A stretch of 64,000 nucleotides of DNA, from NCBI GenBank assembly GCA_030248215.1, contig JASANG010001170.1, forward strand, positions 1 to 64,000, in the 5' to 3' direction. Positions 57,327 through 64,000 of this stretch are shown here, piece after piece. The translations under genes were made by a program, and so were the position numbers. The notes beneath the pieces are model-generated. The model was not told where the DNA came from, did not search any database, and saw nothing but the letters and a program-made list of their open reading frames with translations. Every line of letters begins with the position of its first letter. Positions within the stretch are counted from its first letter, which is position 1. This DNA is from Enoplolaimus lenunculus. Lineage: Eukaryota; Nematoda; Enoplea; Enoplida; Thoracostomopsidae.

Positions 57327-60300
57327 ATGAGTGGTGCAAATTCGTCAGGTGTCAATGCACAGGTGTTAGAAGCGCTTCGTGCCAAATTACGTCAAGGTCG
57401 CGAAGACGTGGAGCAAGCGCGAACCGAAGCAGCGGACGCAATTCGAGAATATGAAGCTGAAAAGCGGAAACGAGAAAAGGTTAGTCATTTGTATTTGGTA
57501 TAATTTTTGTATTCTTTATTAATAGTTCGGCTAATGCTACTTTGCGGGTCGTCAGACTAGTATAAGCATTTCGTAACAGTAATACAAACATATTCTTAAG
57601 CCTAAGTAAAAAATTGGCGTAAAGTTCAAGCTTACTTTTACAGTGCCACGGAAAAAAGGTACGCCCCTAAAAGTAACATGAATCATTGCTGGTGGAAAAT
57701 GTTACGTATATTTTAGGACATCCCGTTTTATTAGGTTTTAATTGCAACATAAGCTTTACTCTTAGACTTAAAAAGCTCATAATAAGGATTAAATTTAAGC
57801 TAATGCTGCTGTTTTATATACATATTTATTTATTTATCTATTTATTTATTATCTTTATTATTATTATTATTATTATTGTTGTTGTTGTTGTTGTTGTTAT
57901 TGTTTAAGGTGTTGGTTTTTGTTTTGTTTTCAGCTCGATATTGAAGCTGCCAATTTAACACGACGCATTCAATTAATTGAAGAAGAATCCGAAAAAACAG
58001 ACGAACAAAACAAATTGGTCAACGCAAAATTGGATGATGCTGTCAATAGCACAGATGAGAGTGAACGGTAGGTGACGGAAACTGACGAAAAGATGCTGGC
58101 TGTGTTTCTGAAATCTGTCATTTTTTAAATAATTATTCACAAAAACCGTAGTTTTGTATCATATAAAGGAGACGCAACGAGAACACAATTTCAGTTTGAG
58201 CAAAGTTAACATGCCTGAGCTGTTAATCTATAAAACGCTGAATTTGTTCAGTCACTCACTAAATTTAAGTACGCTTTTAGAAACGATAAATTTTGTAAGT
58301 AAATTACTAGGAATACAGTTGTAGTTGTACCAAAGTAGGCACGTTTTTCAGAAATCCAACCAGCATGTCGGTTACGTCAAACCTATCATATTTTCGGTAG
58401 AGTTGGACCGTTTTCAAGCGGATATCGTTTGATTTCGCCAGCTAAAAACTCAGCTGTATGCAAGACATTTCTAAGGGAACTTCCAGGTCGCCACATGATT
58501 GGTAGAGATTACTGTGTCGCTGCGGGGGTCAAAGGTCTTTTAGGTGTTGGTCTAGGCATTTACCATATTATGACACTAAATTGTGCCTAAGTCAGAGTAA
58601 CGAACGGTTGCGCTATGTTTGTTGTACCACGCCTGATGGTTAAATGTTAACATAAAAGTATACCGTAATTCTTAATTTGACAATGCAATGCGGAATTCTT
58701 TTATTAAAGTTGGAACGCCCATCATACTTTTCAAGCCACCGTTTCATCATAAGTTTGTATTAGCAACTTATGTATATAAATGCCGTAACAATATTAATGC
58801 TAGTTTATTAGATACGTTAATTGGTAGCGCACATATATCAGTTTTGGTTGTCATTGACACACATTTTTCAGTTCCAGGTTTTGTAAACTTTAAACTGCTA
58901 CAATCTATGCTTAAATTCTTGATCTGCTATCGATGGTTTGATATACTTCCGTTGCAAAGGTTGCAACTACTTTAATCAGTATTTTACTTGCGAACCAAAT
59001 ACTGTTTCGGTCTATGTGCTATATTCTAGATCATATGCATGTTTTAGTCCTGGTTTCACCAGAATTGAAGTTGGGTGGTTGTCGGCAAATTGTCGTGCCT
59101 CCTTAGTAACTTTAGTTTTTTTGTTTTGTAGAATACGGAAAATTTTGATATCCCGGACAGAGTTTAGCGATGATCGCGCCGTTCAACTTGAAAACAAATT
59201 ACGAAGTGCACAGACGTTGTTGCAAGAAACTGAACGCAAATATGAAGAGGTATATATTGTTTTGTACAGCAACGGACAGAGTTAGCTGTGACCACAAGCA
59301 GGCAGGCAGCGATCGAATATTCAATAATTCCGGTCTAACTTGAATCGCAAAATGAATATCCGGTTCTGTTTGCGTGTTCCGGTTTCGACACTATGTCGCA
59401 ACTAACTCCCTGCTGCGGGAAGTGTACCATCCCATTTATGATTTCACTTCTCACGAGTCCGAAGCTTCCGTTTTAAAATCTCTTCATATCAGTTAAAACA
59501 TAGTCTTTGTATGAATCTAAGAGTACGTTTTTCAACGGAAGCCACACGCTGTTGCGATGGGAATATTTTAAATTTGATACTGTGGCCTTTTTCGTATCCA
59601 TTGCCAATTTTAGACGACTTTAGCGTAGATTTTTTGTTTTAGAATAATTATTTATGTAAAACAATTAACATTTTATTTTTTGTTTTATGGAAATAAAATT
59701 TATTGTTTTAGGTGGCACGAAAATTAGGTGTTGTCGAACTTGATCTGGAACACGCGGAAGATCGCGCAGAAGCAAGCGAACTGTAAGTATTTGGAATGTT
59801 TAAATTTTTACTGGTACATAAGGCTAGGGTTTGTGGCGAATACATCTTTTCATGGCATTCGTACTACTGGATTTAATTACTTCGGTTGGTGTTGTTTAGG
59901 TCACATGAACGCTGAGTAGCGTTGAGGCTACGCATTAGGACGCCAATTTTTTAATTTGGTTCGTTGCAGACCAGAATGATAATACACCGAGCCCCCCAAT
60001 TATTCTCAGAGTCTCCGATGTCGCTCAACGAGGCTTTTGTGATACAAGAGTGTAGCTACCATTTCATGAAACGAGATTACATTTTATAAAAATTTGGAAG
60101 GAGGTTTGTGTGTTGCAAACTGATACCCTGTCTGAAATACTGTACAAAGATACGAACGGATGTTGTGCTCCCGAAATCCTTCGTTTCACGTCGTTCGCTG
60201 AAGCGCCGTTTCGGAATTATTTGCCGCAATTATTTGCACACACCATTACATTTGCCACTCTAAGGGCAGTGTTTTAGGCTTGTAATGATCATAATTTTTA

Positions 60301-62172
60301 GAACAAGGGGTTTGTTTATTTCCCCTGTTCACCGAAACATTACAGACCCTAAACTGAAAAGTGAAAAACCTACATTTTTTAGTGTTGTTTTGAAACATGA
60401 GATTTTTGGCAAATATAATCAAATTTTAAGTTTAATTTTCAAAATTTAAAGTAATGTTGAAAATTCAATTTTAAAAATGTATTTTCGTTTTGAGAATTTA
60501 ATTTAATACCGAAACTTTACAACTTTCTCACAGTAAATGCAAAGAACTCGCGTCCGAGCTACAGCACGCGAGTCGGAATTTGAAAACACTGAAAGGCAGC
60601 GAAAAGGGATGTGTGAAACGTGAACACGAATATCAAGAGCTGGCGCGGGAGTTACAGAAAAGTTTAAAGGAGGTAGTTTTTTTGTCTAAAGCTAGTGAAA
60701 GTGCAGTTGTTGTTGCATTTGGGCTGCATGCACCTTTCTGCTCGGTGTTGTTGCACTTTTTGTCCCTTGTTTAGTTACGCCTGCACGCATTTGAGCACTC
60801 TTGTTAAAGCACAGACGGCACAATTTGGGTTCGAAATGATAACAGTTGTGTAACCGTATTTTCAAATGTGTGTAAGCATCTATGATCACCAGTTGTGCCG
60901 ATTAACTTTCGAACACCTAAATGTAGAGCTTCAAAATTCAGCACATCTATGATTTGAGTATTGCCCTGAACTGTCATAGTTCGAATCACGTGCGAGAATG
61001 TGGTTGCTGTGTGCGAAACAAGTAGATAAAGGCATATATGTGTGGAACTGGTACCTTTTAAGAATAACATAGGGTCTTTTTTCTAAAAAATAACCCAAGG
61101 TTGATTGAGGGGTTATCGAAACAGGATCAGACAGGCCCGGCACACAGGATCAGACAGGCACACATGGCCTTCTAACACAGCTGAAACGCAGGAGCGAGGA
61201 CGGCTCGAACACGCGACCTAGCGGTTTCGTAATCCGATGTTCTCCCACTACGCCACTTTGCACGCGTATCAAATCCCGGATAATTCAAAAAAAATAATTA
61301 TTGATCCTATTTGCATCTGGGGCCCACCCGGGACAACCGAAATCAATGCCGGGCCGAGCCAAAAATTTCCCCGGGGGAAACGCATAGAGTTAACAGTATG
61401 TTTCGTCATTGTAAGCTTGGATTTTAAATTTCACTTCATTATAAAATATGTAAGCTCCTTGACGTTAAAATCCGTTTTAAGTTAGCGGTTCCACAATTGC
61501 AAATATCTTGTATTCCATAGGTTTATATTGAATACCAGAATCGACGGCTACGGATGTCAATTTTATGCTGGACATTAATTTGAAACCGCATATCCGGTCG
61601 ATCCCTGGGCACACAATAGTGCAATACTTTATAATATCAAATACGTATTTTTATCGGTACTAAGTGCTAAAGTTACTTTGGGGGGAACATATGTTCGCAA
61701 GAAATGTTAGTCGTGTGTAACTTCTGGCGTTACGGCCCTCCAGCAATGTAAGGTACATATACATTTGATGTACTGCGAGTTAATTATAAGCATACAACGC
61801 TTGCGTACTAAGCGGCTTGGGTACTCTGTGAGCTGAATGGTATGTTTTTACTTTGCTTGTTTTTTGTAGGTTTTTGTTTTGTGATTTAGCTGGCGAGGGA
61901 GGGGATTATTTTTGTATATTCTGGCACTATTTAATATGCACATTGCCTCGCATTATTTATGTAATGGCGCATTTATAAAATGTTGGGCTTACTTATTTTA
62001 TTTTATTTATTTATTTATTTGTTTTCTTTTTAGCAAAATTAAAACCTACAAAGATGAACTACGGTCCGCAGTGAACAATATGCGGTCTTTAGAAGCGACT
62101 GAACAAAAATTTTCTACCCGAGAAGAAGCGCTCAGTGAACAAGCGCGGTCACTTCAGAGACAAATTGATAAG
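57327..62172 (+). CDS. TPM: Tropomyosin, short (cytoplasmic-type) N-terminus, 3' part beyond window
   Basis: Coiled-coil actin filament protein. Exons: 57327-57479 (ATG, MSGANSSGVNAQVLEALRAK), 57934-58067, 59132-59249, 59712-59782, then either 60534-60672 or 62034-62172. The lengths 134, 118 and 71 equal vertebrate exons 3, 4 and 5; 139 equals exons 6 plus 7 (76+63). Diagnostic pieces are NLTRRIQLIEEE, ETERKYEEVARKLGVVELDL and AEDRAEASEL. Heptad-like charged and hydrophobic spacing runs throughout, with no Pro or Gly in the core. The first exon corresponds to the alternative exon 1b that starts short isoforms. I found no long-isoform first exon upstream. The exons for the last coils and the C-terminus must lie beyond 64000. 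The two 139-nt exons share phase and position and cannot both be used as successive parts of a normal tropomyosin. Confidence 0.93.
57533..57682. repeat. Family B decayed copy in tropomyosin intron 1
   Basis: AATGCTACTTTGCGGGTCG, CATATTCTTAAGCCTAAG, AAAAAATTGGCGTAAAG, GTACGCCCCTAAAAGTAACATG. The left end is poor, the right end clear. Confidence 0.6.
57835..57905. repeat. TTTA/ATT/GTT microsatellite
   Basis: TTATTTATTTAT, then ATT units, then GTT units in the first tropomyosin intron. Low complexity. Confidence 0.85.
58068..59131. other. TPM: Tropomyosin intron 2, no exon seen
   Basis: 1064 bp between exons of 134 and 118 nt. It contains a 95-codon open frame at 58688-58975 (hydrophobic, no family recognised, no splice logic) that I take as chance. 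No repeat family is clearly present. Confidence 0.6.
59330..59395. repeat. Family E fragment in tropomyosin intron 3
   Basis: AATTCCGGTCTAACTTGAATC, AATATCCGGTTCTGTTTGCG, TTCCGGTTTCG. Confidence 0.45.
60534..60672 (+). CDS. TPM: Tropomyosin alternative exon, copy a
   Basis: 139 nt, acceptor TTTCTCACAG, donor GTAGTT. It encodes KCKELASELQHASRNLKTLK and EYQELARELQKSLKE, aligning with the [20 protein letters not shown] region of other tropomyosins. Same length and phases as copy b at 62034-62172, which it pairs with as an either/or choice. Confidence 0.85.
61190..61265 (-). mobile_element. tRNA-derived SINE head
   Basis: On the minus strand: A box TGGCGTAGTGGG (within 61242-61255), anticodon-loop-like TTACGAA, B box GTTCGAGCC (61202-61210). 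The ACG anticodon would be Arg. Stems are imperfect, and the sequence continues into CAGGAGCG...TGGCC (61140-61190) rather than a terminator, so this is a SINE, not a tRNA gene. It lies in the intron between the two alternative tropomyosin exons. Confidence 0.6.
61535..61610. repeat. Family E fragment between the alternative exons
   Basis: ATACCAGAATCGACGGCTACG, then GAAACCGCATATCCGGTCGATCCCTGG. Partial. Confidence 0.4.
62034..62172 (+). CDS. TPM: Tropomyosin alternative exon, copy b
   Basis: 139 nt, acceptor TTTTCTTTTTAG after a long pyrimidine tract, donor GTAATG. It encodes KIKTYKDELRSAVNNMRSLE and ATEQKFSTREEALSEQARSL. It is closer to the family consensus ([16 protein letters not shown]) than copy a. 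Confidence 0.87.
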
Positions 62173-64000
62173 GTAATGTAAATTGTAATAATTCACGGAG
62201 ATAATGAGAAGTTCAAATATGCAAAAATTATTATATAATTGGATTGTTTTTGGGAAAATATCGACTGGCGGCTGTTTAGCGGAAAAGTAACCGGCCTAAG
62301 CGTAAATGTCGGAAAAGTATACGAGTGACCGTTATTATAGTGAAATTGACTGGTTAGACATTCGTACGTGTGCCATTGTCAGAAATTATATCATTATTAT
62401 TATTATTGTTGTTACTATTATTTTTATTATTATTATTATGATTAAGTTGTTTATTTTGCCGTTTGTGCTTTATTTGTCTTTGGACGTAGTTATGGTTGCT
62501 GCGATGTTTGTGACTTATCGCAGCGTTCATGCTTTTAGTTTATCTGAAATCTAAGCCTAAAGTTTAAATCGAGAAAAGCAAATTAGTCACTTTCATGTCA
62601 AATTGAGTTTAGATGCGGTCGGTTAAATTGCGCTATATTAGCTGTTCGCCGCCGCACGCCGTCCTGCGTCGCATCTAATATCGTCGGCTCGGAGCACAGA
62701 AAAGTATTGCGCAATCGTTAGGGGTGCGCAGTACTCGCTGCGTGCCACCGCTCGACGGCAATTTTCGTGTGTAAAAAGCTGCCGGTCGGCGCAGCGCAAA
62801 TTCAGGTTTATTTGTAAAAATTTAACTTTATTTGTGATACGCGGCGCCATGCGGCACAACACAGCCTTTACTGTGGCGCTATACTTGCTGTGAGGCGTCG
62901 AACAGCACCGCAAATATAAAAAATTTCTGGGTTACAAATTGATATGCTGTGTCATGCAGCAATACACGTGCGTTTTGGGGATGTAACAGACAGCTCCGGA
63001 TGGGGACGGACGGCGCCGGACGGTGACGGACGGCGTCGGACGTCATAAAAAGGATAGCGCCACCCTTTGTTATAGATACTAATTTGTGTTGAACAGCCTG
63101 CTTGCATGCAGCTTACAAAACTTCTATTGAGTTGATGTATAGAACCGATTCACATCAAAGTCGTAGCATTCGGGCGTTCTTAGGCTTAATATTAAGTGTA
63201 GGCTAAGATTCATATCTCACACTTAGGATTAAGCGTCAAGACCTTGTTCAGGACCTGTTTTAGGCTATCCAATTTTCGAGGTGATTATATGTTTATAAAT
63301 CACCTACTTGATGCATGAATATTAAGAGCACCAAAATGCTTATTATTTTATTGTTTTATGTTGCACTGCAATTAAGTATAACGTTGAGATGTATTATGAA
63401 AAAAGTATCCAATACTGATGATAGGCGCTATTCACATTTGAGAATTCAGTGAAAAATTGTTGTGAACGTCGCATTTTAGCATTTTGTTGCAATTAGCTTG
63501 TATACACTATTTCACAAGTTTGGCATGCTTGTCACGTAAATGTAGGCAAATCGCATCCTAGGCAAATTTTTGGTGGTACGTGGCATTTTTACGGCGTTCG
63601 TTATATGTTGATTGTATGTGTAATACGTAGCTCAGGTAAGTAAATAGATTAGTGACATCATCAAAAATGCGATCCTTGTGATTTTCGTGTGATTGTTGCC
63701 AGCGTAGAGTATGAGAATTCACAGATTTCGGCTATTAGGTAATGTACATATCAAGGTACAACCGGATATCCGGTTCCGGTAAAAATTCAACACCCGGCTC
63801 CGGCTTCAGTATTCTGCATCGTCGGATGTTTATAATTGCTGAAAAGTACAACGTAAGTCTGTTTTGTATGTACTCAGAGTTGCACGCGACCCGCGGGCCA
63901 ATTGTATGAGTACTCATTTGGCTTCCCCCTCATATTCGGCATTAACCGCCATTTGTAAATGTCGAGTGATTTTTGAAGTTGTTCTAAAGTCCTACGTATT
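62173..64000. other. TPM: Probable tropomyosin intron, 3' edge of window
   Basis: No exon resembling the next tropomyosin segment (ETRAEFAERSV) was found. The stretch has ATT microsatellite at 62393-62443, a GC-rich patch 62640-62930, a short GGACGG tandem at 62996-63045, TTAGGCTTA-like remnants near 63178, family H-like sequence near 63410-63450, and a family E end at 63755-63835 (ACAACCGGATATCCGGTTCC). Confidence 0.6.

Noticed and set aside
58688-58975. 95-codon open frame in tropomyosin intron 2
   Set aside because: Hydrophobic, no homologue recognised, between two exons whose phases match exactly without it.

Overview
This is animal nuclear DNA. Four conserved eukaryotic proteins, three of them metazoan-specific in this form, can be read here as multi-exon genes with GT-AG introns. 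From left to right they are an APPL adaptor (+, 5' end cut off by the window), a sestrin (-), the class III phosphatidylinositol 3-kinase VPS34/PIK3C3 (+, complete) and a tropomyosin (+, 3' end cut off). The tropomyosin exon lengths (134, 118, 71 and 139 nt) match vertebrate exons 3, 4, 5 and 6+7, so the exon-intron structure is conserved. The proteins themselves are fairly divergent. The lineage cannot be fixed from this window; a fast-evolving invertebrate, possibly a tunicate, is only a guess.

Layout: 1-12091 holds APPL, with one 7.7 kb intron full of repeats and a 2.1 kb last exon that carries a run of 33 Asn codons. 12.1-22.4 kb is intergenic repeat land. 22.9-23.3 kb has coding-like sequence on the minus strand that I cannot name. 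23.3-29.1 kb is repeats, including a 33-bp minisatellite. 29.1-34.3 kb is sestrin. 34.3-45.5 kb is mostly repeats, with an Arg/Ser-rich ORF (-) lying against a splice-bounded exon (+) near 38 kb. 45.5-54.4 kb is VPS34 in 17 exons. 54.4-57.3 kb has a 44-bp minisatellite and an unidentified 143-aa ORF. 57.3-62.2 kb is tropomyosin with a duplicated, apparently mutually exclusive exon pair, and 62.2-64 kb is probably its next intron.

Short terminal-inverted-repeat elements without coding capacity (MITE-like) dominate the non-genic DNA. I label the families A to I. Families A and B have different but similarly built ends and both carry an internal array of the hexamer TTAGGC (read as CCTAAG on the other strand), the same unit as the nematode-type telomere repeat, expanded in places into 36-bp higher-order units. 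Family C is a near-perfect foldback clustered at 37-43 kb. Family D has TA duplications (Tc1/mariner-like). Several elements are nested inside each other. tRNA-derived SINE-like pieces are also present. I recognised no retrovirus-like or capsid-bearing element.

Two of the genes belong to related biology: VPS34 makes the PI3P of early endosomes and autophagosomes, and APPL proteins mark an early endosomal population that is converted as PI3P builds up. Sestrin links amino-acid and stress status to mTORC1. Their closeness here may be chance; nothing in the sequence shows co-regulation.
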